Assembly: GCA_030762175.1 (NCBI GenBank)
Contig: CM060834.1
Location: 25,408,001 to 25,472,000 of the forward strand
Reading direction: 5' to 3'
DNA from: Metallyticus violacea
Lineage: Eukaryota > Arthropoda > Insecta > Mantodea > Metallyticidae
DNA: 64,000 nt
Every line of letters starts with the position of its first letter. The stretch's first letter is position 1. This document shows, piece by piece, positions 1 to 9,764 of this stretch. The position numbers and the translations under genes were made by a program. Below the pieces are notes generated by a model. The model was not told the origin of the DNA. It searched no databases and saw only the letters and a list, made by a program, of their open reading frames with translations.

Positions 1-1589
1 ATGGAATTCCAGGCGCATGAAACGTTAGTACCCGTCGAAAACATACAATTAATAATATTTAATAAGAAAACTATTGTTCCATAAGTTTATTAACCTCATT
101 TTTAAAACTCATTTCGTAGTTCTGGGTTGTCAAGCTGCAGATTTTGCTACAGCACGTTACTAGCTATACGCAGGTATAAAACAAACCATATCTGGGATAT
201 CAGATAAACTCTACAACTAACGTCTGTAGCCAAATCTAAATCAGTGATCAATGTTATGATTTACTAATATAATGGAATCACATATTACCAGCAATAAGCT
301 ATAATTTAGGGTATTGGTTGTAAATCGTTTTAAACGCAGCTTTTCGTGCTATGTTGGAAATTTAATAATCGTCAATTATTGCATGCTTTACATTTCTATC
401 GTGTTGATTTAGTATAGAAGTGAAATTGTGTTGTGGAATGCATCTATTTGGTATTTTGTGCAGAGCTTCAAGGTTTGTTTTCTTTATGTAGGTCAATAAA
501 AATAATTGAGTGCAATGCATTTAAAATTTAAATAATTGCTTTGTATTGTACTTGCAAGCTATATACAGTAGCATTATTTCCATAGAGAAAATTTGCAGTA
601 AGGCTTCTTCAGAAGCTCAGCATAAAAATAACATTATGTAGAATTTAAGACTTGGCTCTATCAAGTCTCCTAAACTAAGAAAAAGAAATACATTTTGTCC
701 AATGAAAAGCTTCAGTTTAGGCGTTTTTTGCAGGCCTAGAGAAATCTGACTTTCGTGAGGAGAGAAAGTGAATTAGTGTCAAGGGAGACTTATGCTGATA
801 AAGAAAAATACTTCCAAAAGTACTGCCATCGTTTTGTGCTTCATTCCGAGAACTTTTATGACTATATGCCATCTGTGCTGGACGATGTAATTAAAATGAT
901 TCATTTTATTAAGTTTCAACCTGCAAATTGCTGCTCTTTGTGAGGAAATGGAAGTTGATGACTGCCTCACACCGAAGTTAGATTGTTTTCTCAGGGTATT
1001 ACCATCTTAAGATTGTATGCGCTTAATGATGAGCTATTTGCTTTTCTCACCAGCACATGTGAGAAAGCGGAGTGTATAGAAGATAAAATTTAACTTCAAA
1101 CTTTGGTTTATCTGAAAAATTTTCTAAAACATAAATTATTTAAAATTATCTCTTCAAGAATCAAATATTATTTATATTTTACAAGACAGTTTCGATTAAT
1201 TTATGACAAAATTAATTTTAGTATCTTGTTCAAATAGCAATCAATCCGGAATACTTTGATGTCCTTCCTGGCTTTCTGGTAGAAAATAATCTTTTTATTC
1301 CTTTTTTTGGCAAAAATGTCAAGAATATGGTCAAAAAAACTTTGAAGGGGCTTGGTAAAAACTTTCAGAGAATATTTTCCTTCTATGTCAATAATAATTG
1401 AATCCGCAACCCGTTGGAAGAGGCACCAATTTTGAATTACACATTTAGTGTAAATGGGGCGGAGGGGGGGGGGGGGGAGAACTGCTTAGAATTTTCCACT
1501 GATTTTAAAGTACGGAAAGGCTATAAATATTTGCCATTAATTGTGGTTTGTCGTGTTTAAAAAACAAACCCACAAATTTTGGCTGAAAG
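1..1589. other. AT-rich DNA without recognised genes
   Basis: No frame here looks like a protein and no transposon was recognised. The only notable local feature is a G-run at about 1465-1478, inside a purine-rich patch. Stop codons are frequent in all frames. Confidence 0.5.
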
Positions 1590-1819
1590 TGATTCGAGAT
1601 TTATTTACCTTCTGTGGTTCTTGACTTAAAGCTCTCTGGCATTCAGAGCATTCCTTCTCTCTGAATTTCGAGTAAATTTATACTGAAAACTTCCAGATTA
1701 AGATAGAAATTTAAAATATCTAAACTACCCTGTAACAGAGTAGCATAAGACCGCATGGAATTCGTCACTAAATAAAATATTTCAATAATTCCAAAGAGGT
1801 AAATCTTATTTGGTTTATA

Positions 1820-3293
1820 CAGGATATATCGGAATAACTATTCTTAATTTTCTGATGTGATAGAGGGCATGAAAAACATTTTTATTCTTAACAAAGTACT
1901 TTCCAAAACTTCTTCGTTTACTAATTGTATTGGTATGAAGGAAAAATGTGAATAAATGATCTCAACTAGGAAATTTACTTTATTTACTTTCTATGGTTAC
2001 ACAGCAACCTTTTTACATAATATCAAATATTAAGAAACTAGTATCGACAAACTATAGGAACTGATCAATAATGCGACCGCCATTGTTGATACACAAAATA
2101 TAACGCTGTATGATTGAAGGACAAATCCTTCGAAATATCTGCCGAAAGGAAGAATACTTCTAGCAACTAATTCTTCTGCTCTGTCGATGGGTGTTTCATA
2201 AACAATTGATTTATTATGACTCCAAACACAATAATCAACTGGAATCATATCTGGGGAAAGTTCCGGCCAAGCAAGTGGGCCTACTCTCTCTATTCAACGA
2301 TTCGGAAAATATACGTTTAAACAATTTCGACAATTTAAGCAAAATGTGCAGGTGCACCGTCGTGTTGAAAGACCAAGTTCGGGACATCTTCAAGTAGCTC
2401 TGGAAGCAATTCCGCAAGAAAAATACCATAAACATGTTCATTCAATCGTGCAGGCATAATATGACTCCACATAAGGTATCAACAAATTCACCCAAATATT
2501 TACAGAAAACTTCCATTGATTGCGGGGATTCTCCAAAATTTCAAAATGTGATTGTTGTATGTAATAAAAAGCCATCTCTTGAAAAGCATGCTTCATCTGC
2601 CCATATTATGAGTCAAGCAAATTCAGGTTCATTGTTAACTGCAAGTAAATATTTTTGGATATGAAGTGGATACTTTCCATACTCACTTAAGACTCTCCAT
2701 ACAGACATGTGACTGGAATTCATCAAATGCGTAACAACTCGAGTGCTAGTTCGTACACTATTTTCAAACCTCTGCAAAATCTCATCTTGAAATGATTTCT
2801 GTTCTCACAGTTAAATTCGCTCTTAAATTTACTTTATTTACCTGGAAGTGACCACTGTTTCGATGACGTTGACTAAGTCTTGAAACCGTTTTAGGGAAGA
2901 AATATGACGCTAAGAGTGTCACTCTTCATAGATCCTCTTTGCCAAATTAATATGACTGTAAACTGCTCCAATGTATGTCTACACATTCAATATTTATATA
3001 CCGGTGCATTTTAATACCATGAAATTAAAACACAGAAGATAGTTTGTGACATGTAACAACAAACTAAATTCAATTGTTTATTATTTCCATGGCAACAATA
3101 ATAGCTGAAATTTATAAATGTAATTGTTTATTATAACAAGAATAGCTGAAACATAAATGCAGGCATAAGATGAGTGATGACCTCTGTATTTTATATTGAA
3201 AACAAAGCTTTTCCGGACACTAATTTATAAAAATGTTTATTTTCATGTCATTTATCACATTAGAAAATTATAAATGTTTTTCTGATATACCTG
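1820..3293 (-). mobile_element. ITm (IS630-Tc1-mariner) transposon relic with TA target duplication
   Basis: The ends are TIRs starting CAGGATATATCGGAATAAC on the left and, reverse-complemented, CAGGTATATCAGAAAAAC on the right. The similarity runs about 70-80 bp inwards. TA dinucleotides flank both ends (1818-1819 and 3294-3295), as expected for this superfamily. The minus strand carries a decayed DDE transposase spread over several frames between about 2830 and 2030. It includes an ADEA block for the first catalytic Asp (about 2600), a diverged form of the family's FQHDGAPAHF block (about 2350), and near the C-terminus VWSHNKSIVYETPIDRAEEL, which matches the family's LWGHMKSLVYETPVDSAEEL type. 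Frameshifts and stops make it inactive. The assignment to the superfamily is firm; the subfamily is not. Confidence 0.8.
2030..2830 (-). pseudogene. ITm DDE transposase pseudogene
   Basis: This is the coding remnant inside the 1820-3293 element. Reading on the minus strand, blocks typical of IS630-like transposases appear in the correct order but in different frames: an ADEAC..RDG block around the first Asp, a NTTVHLHI-like degraded second-Asp block, and a C-terminal block containing YCVWSHNKSIVYETP then DRAEELVAR. The family's protein is usually about 340-360 residues, and no open frame here exceeds about 75. It would have catalysed cut-and-paste transposition at TA sites; it cannot do so now. 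Confidence 0.7.
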
Positions 3294-3585
3294 TATATGT
3301 ATTAACATGTGTAAAATATAAAAATGCGACTTTAAAAATATAGAAATATGCAATTACATAATTAACTCAGCAATTTTATCTCCAGTTTAATGTTTTAAAT
3401 ATAAAAATTAAAATATTTGAATTTATAGTTTCAATATTTTAAGATTTGAGTCATTTTTGGAACGGAATCCTAAGGTGAACCTATTTACCATACGGCAGCA
3501 ACTTTAAGCTAAACATGTTGTAGAGGTTCGCTAAGTTCATAACTTATGAAGGGGGTTCACGAGTCGAAAGTGAGTTAAACTGTTT

Positions 3586-4529
3586 TGTATTAAGAAACAT
3601 TTGACAAATCAGCAATAGCCATAGATAGTAAAACCTGGCTATATGTACCAAATTAATTCTTAAAGTTCAAAGGGGTGTCGAAATTCGAACATGCGATTAC
3701 CACAAAATTAAAAAACTTGTTTAGTCAGTTCAAGGTCATTTTCGCAGTGCAGCACAAGCAGAGTACATTTCTGAGATAGAAATTCCCTCCTATAAAGAAC
3801 CTAGCCTTTTTCCTATTAAAAATAATAAAGTCTGAAAAATGTTTTAAAAGAAGAAGAAATTTATGCAAAAAAGGAAGTCATAGTCGCTACATGGGTTAAT
3901 GCCACTTTATACACCGTGGCCAGGTGTTTGCCGGAAGGCAAGGGCATGGTATCATTTGCGAAACTTGCACGGTAATATGTCAAGTATCGCCGAGTAACAA
4001 CTCTGATAGTTACCCTGTAGCTTCGGACCTCCCGACAGATATTGCCACCCTCCCTTCTTATATAGTGCAAGTAGTAGTTTCGTTTCATCCGCGAGAGTTG
4101 CGAAATGTTCAGCTCTAGTAAATTTATTTATCGTCACAAGTGCATCTATTTATAAAATTTCTGTTTAGATTAATTTATCACATCGGTTGACTATAGTTGT
4201 ATATTCTACTTTCTGTACTCTTAGCATGTTATGGTGGCCTACGTCGTTGTAGAGCCGTGCTTTCCATTTGTGTATCGTCAACTTTCTGGAAATTCGCCAA
4301 AATTATCTCTAATGGTCAATTTTGCGGTATTTTTATTGTAATGACATAATTATTAGAATTTAAACCTGGAATATCGAACCGTGGCATCCATATTGATTTT
4401 AGTTCTTTGAAAGCGATGTGCTCAGATATTTATTGACAGGGAGTCCCTTCTTAGTTTGTTATAAGTATTTGATTTGATTATGGGCAAGGAGATGCGTGTA
4501 GGCAACAGACGTGAAATAAACTTTTAAAT
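3586..4529. other. Unassigned DNA with a GC-richer patch
   Basis: The segment 3885-4130 is clearly richer in G and C and in CpG than its surroundings. On the minus strand it has a TATATAAG box-like word near 4060. Overlapping short frames of 61-75 codons run through it, but none resembles a known protein. It may be a decayed element or a regulatory patch. The remainder is featureless AT-rich DNA. Confidence 0.3.
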
Positions 4530-5035
4530 CACTTTAAAGTTCTATGGTTTCCTACTTTAAATCAAGGTATTTACTCCCCACTTCATTTAAAATTCAGAGA
4601 GAAAGATGCCCTGTTTTGTTTAAAATACTGAAACTGTCCTGTAACCATGTAACTTAGGCCAGCATGGAATTATTGCAACGTAAAATGCTTAATTTATATC
4701 AAAAAGCAATTATCAGTTATGTTAAACACAAACATTTGACTCCAAAGATAGGTAAATATGCTACTGCAGCATTAAATTACATATTTAGTTCCGGATTTAA
4801 TGTTTTAAAAATGTAATTACTTTAAGTTATGTATATTCAATAGTTTAAGCATTCATGGGGTCATTTTTGAAGAGGAACCTTAAGACAACCATAACCACAG
4901 CAAATGTAGGCTAATTAATAGTTCATTTTTCCATAGGTATTAATAAGGAGATAACTTAGCTCAGATCATTGTGAAGGGAGTTTGCAAGTCGAACAACTTT
5001 GGAGCAATTGCTCCGAAACTCACTTAAACTCGATC
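4530..5035 (+). repeat. Old dispersed repeat, copy 2 (uninterrupted)
   Basis: A contiguous counterpart of the two pieces at 1590-1819 and 3294-3585 in the same orientation, about 3 kb downstream. Matches include CTGTAAC..GTA.C.TA.GCC.GCATGGAATT and, further on, TTTAATGTTTTAAAAATG and GGTCATTTTTGAAG. Divergence is high, so the duplication or the family is old. No coding content was seen. Confidence 0.5.
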
Positions 5036-5269
5036 TTAATTGATATTTACGACAATGGAATATTTTAATTAAGAAATGGCAGACATGCACCTAATGTATG
5101 GATTATTAAATGTAATGGATCTAAAGAAAGCGTTTGGTGCTTCAAAGTTTCATAATTGACGTTCACCAACCAACAAAACGTTCTAGAAAAAAACATGCTG
5201 GTATTGTGGGAGCATTTTTGTTTTAAAGAAGAATCTTTTAACTATAGCAGATCAAACACTAATGATCTA

Positions 5270-6611
5270 CAGAGCCCTCCTTTGGACGCATGGGCAGCTT
5301 AATGGGTTCCCTGCGTTGTTTCTCGCCGGTTTCGTTCCCTCTCCACGTTCCCTCCTCCCCGTGTGCCAGCTAATTAGTTGACGCGAGGTCTTTGTGCTGT
5401 ATAGCAGTTCAAACGCTTATTTTAGTATTATAGTGAATTAATGCTGTTATAATGCCAAAAAGTCCGTATACTTTAGCACACAGAATCTTCATGTATGGAT
5501 TCCTTTGTGACAACAAACTCTTGTAGAGAAGTGAGAAGGCGATTTATAGACAGATTCCCTGCTGTTCGTGCGCCTCACAGGGAAACGGTTCGTAATCTTG
5601 TGAATAGATTTAGGGAAACAGGATCTGTTCTTGATGAGAAACAGTAAGTAAAACGCAATGTTCTTACAAAGAAAAAAATTGATGACATAGCAGAAAAATT
5701 AGAACGAAGTTCAAAGAAATCTATGGGAAAGCTCAAACTCAGCTTGGAATGCAGTTACACTTTTAAAATTAAAACCCTATAAGATGTAGTTCCGAAATTG
5801 CAACCATGTGATATTGTGAGTAGAGTTAACTTCTGCAGTGGGTGTTGGATAATGTTAATTACTCTATTGACTCGCGTTTAGTTTTATTTTTACGGACGAA
5901 GCATAGTTTTATTTACATGGCCACGTAGCGATACGAAACAATATATATTGAGGCGCAGAAAACCCTATTTTGTACACTAAATGCCATTGTAATCACCAAA
6001 AATTGGCGTTTGCTTTGCTGCAAATGCTTACAGAAGTATAGAACTTATGTTATTTGAAGAATGGACAGAGGTACAGGGAAAAAATAATCACACCATTCCT
6101 GGAAGAATTGTGTGACATTGAAAGTACACAGGCATATTTTCAACAAGATTCCGCTACAGCGCATATAGCCGATCTCTCGTTAAAAGTAATTGAGGAAAAT
6201 TTTGATGATAGAGTCATCAGTAGGGAATTATGACCAGGGCGGTCTCCAAATCTTACATTTTGTGATTTCAGTTTATGGAGAACTTTAAAAAATAAATATA
6301 TCGAAGTATCCTGCATACGTTGGAAGAACTGAAAGACAGTATAAGTGGAGAAATTGCTACAATTTCAGAAGAAGAACTAAAGAGTGTTAATGCAAACTTT
6401 CTTAAAAGGTTAAGAGGTTTGTGGCGGCACCAGGACATCATTTCCACCTTCTATTACGAAGATATGTAACCATTATAGTCATAACTTGCATGAGAAATCT
6501 ATGCGCTGAAATTTAAGCGACTATAAATATTCAACTCTGCCGGCAAACAGCGTGCCTCCCGGTGCCAAACAAATCTAGTTAAGCCGGCCACGTATCAAAA
6601 CAAGGGCTCTG
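5270..6611 (+). mobile_element. ITm transposon, near full length, TA flanked
   Basis: This 1342-bp element has inverted ends of about 35 bp: CAGAGCCCTCCTTTGGACGC on the left and, reverse-complemented, CAGAGCCCTTGTTTTGATAC on the right. Both then read through GGC.GCTTAA. TA duplications are at 5268-5269 and 6612-6613. It encloses a plus-strand transposase pseudogene in which all three catalytic blocks can be found. Length and architecture are those of a complete element, so it is decayed by point mutation rather than by deletion. Confidence 0.85.
5452..6470 (+). pseudogene. ITm DDE transposase pseudogene (DDxD type)
   Basis: The frame starts at the ATG at 5452 (MPKSPYTLAHRIFMYGF), then shifts. 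A helix-turn-helix block RAPHRETVRNLVNRFRETG lies at about 5560-5625. FTDEA with the first catalytic Asp is at 5889-5903. QQDSATAH with the second is at 6141-6164. PNLTFCDFSLW with a third acidic residue (Asp) at 6264-6266 follows in the same frame, 38 residues after the second Asp, with one in-frame TGA between them where the family has Trp. This order and spacing place it in the IS630-like branch of ITm transposases with a DDD rather than a DDE triad. Several stops and frameshifts make it dead. The C-terminal part runs to a TAA near 6468. Confidence 0.8.
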
Positions 6612-6613
6612 TA

Positions 6614-7129
6614 GTAGTTGCATTTACGGTGATAGTGAAGATAGTTCTCAAAGGGTTCATTATCGCTGCTATGCTATGCTTCACAACGAGATTGAATGAC
6701 CAAAACTTATGATGGTTGTCACTCTATGATATTTTATTTATTTTTAAACCCATTGATTCGTAAGTCCTTTTAAAGTGGGACTACATCAAATGGACTTTGA
6801 GCTCGCAACAGCATTAAGGCATCATACGTTTGTTTGGTTGCTATCAAATTTTCATTCTCCATTCTTCATATGTCATTCTTGTATGTACTGACATTACTTT
6901 CACATCTGTTATAAAGTTAGCATTTCCGCATAGTATTGCTTATTCTAAAACGGCTGCATTTTCTATCCTTAATATTCTTCTTAGCTTCCATTATTTACAC
7001 GGTTTGTTCATAAGCAATTGTTATAAAATTTTCCCTACAGAAATATCACATATAATAAGATGCAGCTAAAGCTGTAGCAAAATATTGTTGAAAACAGCAG
7101 ATGAAACGGATTTGCATTCAATGTCGAAT
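6614..7129. other. AT-rich DNA without recognised genes
   Basis: A 79-codon frame at 6830-7069 is T-rich and hydrophobic by composition and has no recognisable motif. Nothing else stands out. Confidence 0.4.
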
Positions 7130-7320
7130 AATTGTTTGCAAAAGTGCTTTGAGAATATTTTTATAACGTATAGGATTTATTTTCCAGTATCACCACACCC
7201 CAATTTCCCGTTGTCGTTACGTGTAATAAGATTGGGATTTTCTACACTTCTATTCCTGTTATAGCATGTCGTTACAGACAACGAAAATGGAACCAAGCCT
7301 CATCAATGAAGAAATTAAAT
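7130..7320 (-). pseudogene. Fragment of an IS630-like transposase
   Basis: On the minus strand the sequence reads FFIDEAWFHF, followed by degraded text with IPILLHVTTTGNWGVV. This matches the first-catalytic-Asp region of insect IS630-like transposases (F-DEAWFHL, then ENPH-I-E-PLH-IGVW). Only this block is recognisable; no terminal repeats were located. The assignment rests on one motif, so confidence is moderate. Confidence 0.5.
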
Positions 7321-7924
7321 ATTAATTAATTATGTCATCACAATTATTATTCAAAACTCCATACTGAATTTTACTTGCATGTCTGATCATGTGACAATTC
7401 CTGAAAAACATTTATTTTATATGGTTTAACTTTTAAAGACTTGCTAAGGTCACCCAGCGAACTCTAAAACCCATTCAGCTTTCTAAAAGGTATTCACAAG
7501 TTGTCGCATAGTATTTCCGCGTGGAGCAGGGACACCCCTTTAAAATAGCTAACTTAAATCTTCTGCACGAGTCTATTTTTAGATAAGAATCGTATACACA
7601 AGTTATTTGTTCTAATATAATCTGGTCCTAACAGTGCAAATACATTGTTTACATTAAAAGTCAAAAATAGAACTTCTTTTATGGTAGTAGAGCGTGGTTG
7701 GCACATGAATGAGACAAGGAAGAAAGGGAAATCAAGAGATTTGGCGCATGCAACACTTCAGTCCGTGCAAAGACGACGCTCTATATTGTTACAAATATCT
7801 AATTGAGCTCTATCACTTGATATTCGAACCAACACATGTTTCCAGCATTTTCTACACATTACTGACAAACCGAGTTCCATCAGAATATACAGTCCTGTGC
7901 TTTTTTGGAGAGTAGGCATGTAAA
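7321..7924. other. AT-rich DNA without recognised genes
   Basis: No motif or repeat was recognised. A 68-codon frame at 7709-7915 has no family resemblance. Confidence 0.35.
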
Positions 7925-8310
7925 AAGACATAAACAGAAATAAAAGTATTATTCAGTTAAGAGAGACAAATGAAGTTAAGTTTATGGCTGCTCCTATTCT
8001 TATATATAGTTCCGAATCATCGACAGTGACAGGGAGAAATCATATATACATTCTACAGAGATAAGTAGGAGAATGCATTAGAATTGATAAAATAAGAAAT
8101 GAAACAATAACATCAGATTTACACAGCTTTTCAATTAATGATAGAGATGAAAATATTGGTAGGATGACTGAGAATAGAGCTCCAAAGAAGACAATGAATT
8201 ATAAACCAATCAGGAGGAGAGATTAGGGTAGACCCTGTAAAAGATGATAGAAGCCGAAATAGGTGAAATCACATAATCCTTGAAAGGAGAAGAAGAAAAA
8301 GTAGTAGAAG
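7925..8310 (+). pseudogene. LINE reverse-transcriptase C-terminal tail
   Basis: Around 8160-8250 the plus strand reads GRMTENRAPKKTMNYKPIRR, then GRPCKR with an intervening stop. This is the basic C-terminal motif (R-P-NYRPNGRRRLGRPLKR) of an endonuclease-reverse transcriptase LINE abundant in insect genomes. Upstream, MAAPILIYSSES resembles the conserved P-L-YGSETW block. Only the last 120 or so codons are present, interrupted by stops. A purine-rich GAAGAAGAAAAAG tail follows at about 8288-8302, where the LINE 3' end would be. The LTR element begins about 55 bp further on. Confidence 0.65.
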
Positions 8311-8359
8311 TAATATTTCAGTTATTTAACTGATCATTATAGATTTGATCACTTTCGTC

Positions 8360-8363
8360 ATGT
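8360..8363 (+). repeat. Target-site duplication ATGT, left copy
   Basis: ATGT directly precedes the first base of the left LTR (8364) and is repeated directly after the right LTR at 15039-15042. A 4-bp duplication is normal for Ty3/Gypsy-type integrases. In isolation four bases would be weak, but here they fall exactly at the TG...CA boundaries. Confidence 0.85.
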
Positions 8364-9753
8364 TGGAGCAGTAATTGGGTGCTCGGGGGTTGTAGTAGTT
8401 GATCGCTGAGCTGATCGTAGTTTCGATGTCTGCCCGGGCTGCTCACTGTTGACGTGGTTTGCTCCAATTCTGTTGAATTTTATCTCAGGGTCCACCGGAG
8501 TGTTTCGGGATCAGTACAGATCCACGGGAACGAGAAATGTGTTGCCCAAAATACAGAAGGTTGACTTGTTTAAAATATTTTATTCACATGTAAATTACTG
8601 CCTGACTGTTCGCCGCTGACTTCGCTACTCTCTTAGACTGGCTTCATGAGTGAATCTCGGGATGTCTGATTGTCCCTCTGAATCTATGAATGTATGAGTG
8701 TAAATCTGTGAATGTATCTCTACTGAATGTCTGAATGTGAATCTATGAATGTCCGACTTCTACGAGTGTGAAATGCCTCTGCATGTGTCTCTACCGAATG
8801 CGTGAATTTTTGTCTCCCGAGTGCCCTGACTATGTGTTAACCGAGTGCGTGAATTCCGAGTGCGTGAATGTCTGCTGACTGTCTATCTTCTGCGAGTGTC
8901 CCTCTGAATGCGTCTTTACCGAATGTGTGAATTGACGAGTTCCCCTCTGACTTCTGTACTCTAGTTCTTCTACTACATCGCCACGCCTTTCGCTAAATTA
9001 AATTCCCTCGTATTTTATCTATTTTCGTGTTGTACTTTCATAATTGGTTATCCTAAAATTATTATTTATAAATAAGTTCTCCTGATTCGTTAACTTTTAT
9101 CCGAAGACCATTGGCTAGAATTATTCTTTCCCCCCTGATCTAACGTCTTCCCACGAACTTGAATTTTCCCAGAACAAGCTGTCATAAATTTCGGCCCTTT
9201 CCTTACATTCTGATTTCTATTGAAAATCTTTTGCCTTGCTTAGTTTGTAGATTCCTAAATGTTCCCGGAGATAACGCACGTGTTTTCGGCTTTCCTGTAA
9301 TAAAACATTTTCGTCTCCGTTCTGACATTTTCATTTTCTCTTAAAATATTTTTAAGTCTGACTTTGTTAAATACTGTCCCGTTACGGCCACATGTTTCTC
9401 TTATTGTCAACTCCTAAGTATTTCCTGGGTAAAAGGTTCGTGACCTAACAAAAGATAGTTTACCCTTTCTTCAGCCTTGTCTAAGGAGCGGTCAGAGGGT
9501 GGAGTCAGGTATACATATTCGTCTTTCTCACATGTTCTACACAAAATGTATACAAAACCCTTTTGTGAAATACCATTACCTGTTAAATGACATACAAGTT
9601 ACAAATTATTTCGATTCCTGTTATACCTATCTCAAAATGATTTTCTTATACATATACATAACAATTATCCTTATCAAATATAATGCCTTTATAAATATCA
9701 CTCTGCAGCCTCAGGTTATAAAATTAATATAGGCAGCCTTATTTCCGGCTTCA
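8364..9753 (-). repeat. LTR, 3' copy (element reads right to left)
   Basis: This is a 1390-bp terminal repeat bounded by TG and CA (TGGAGCAG...GGCTTCA as written; TGAAGCC...CTGCTCCA on the element's own strand). It matches 13649-15038 base for base in every line I compared, with the same length. On the minus strand an AATAAA poly(A) signal lies at 8579-8584, about 215 bp before the LTR's downstream end, so R-U5 would be short and U3 long. A region at about 8640-8935 is built of degenerate TGAATGT/GAGTGT words. Confidence 0.95.
8579..8584 (-). promoter_or_regulatory. Candidate poly(A) signal AATAAA in the 3' LTR
   Basis: TTTATT on the plus strand reads AATAAA on the element strand, about 1170 bases into the LTR. 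It is the natural cleavage signal for the element transcript in this otherwise GC-moderate part of the LTR. The identical word exists in the 5' LTR. Confidence 0.5.
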
Positions 9754-9764
9754 AATGCCCCTGT
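9754..9764 (-). promoter_or_regulatory. Weak polypurine tract before the 3' LTR
   Basis: On the minus strand ACAGGGGCATT abuts the LTR start TGAAGCC. The purine run is short (AGGGG) and is separated from the LTR by CATT, so it is an atypical tract. Its position is what one expects for plus-strand priming. Confidence 0.4.

Larger units (their letters stand above)
1590..3585. repeat. Old dispersed repeat, copy 1, split by a DNA transposon
   Basis: The left piece (about 1590-1819) and the right piece (about 3294-3585) both match, in the same order, a contiguous segment at about 4530-5035. Shared stretches include CCTGTAAC...GCATGGAATT on the left, and a TTTAATGTTTTAAA block followed by GTCATTTTTG and a GAAGGG..GT..GAAGTCGAA-like tail on the right. 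The match is diverged and gapped. The transposon at 1820-3293 sits exactly at the break, so the 4.5-5.0 kb copy serves as an empty-site reference. The repeat family itself is not recognised. Confidence 0.5.

Noticed and set aside
1971..2841. 17-bp direct repeat AAATTTACTTTATTTAC at 1971 and 2825
   Set aside because: At first it looked like a target duplication, but both copies lie inside the 1820-3293 element, whose true ends are elsewhere. AT-rich words of this length can recur by chance.
9159..9732. Two frames (61 and 77 codons) that occur identically at 14444-15017
   Set aside because: They are duplicated because they lie in the LTRs, on the strand opposite to the element, and have no motif.
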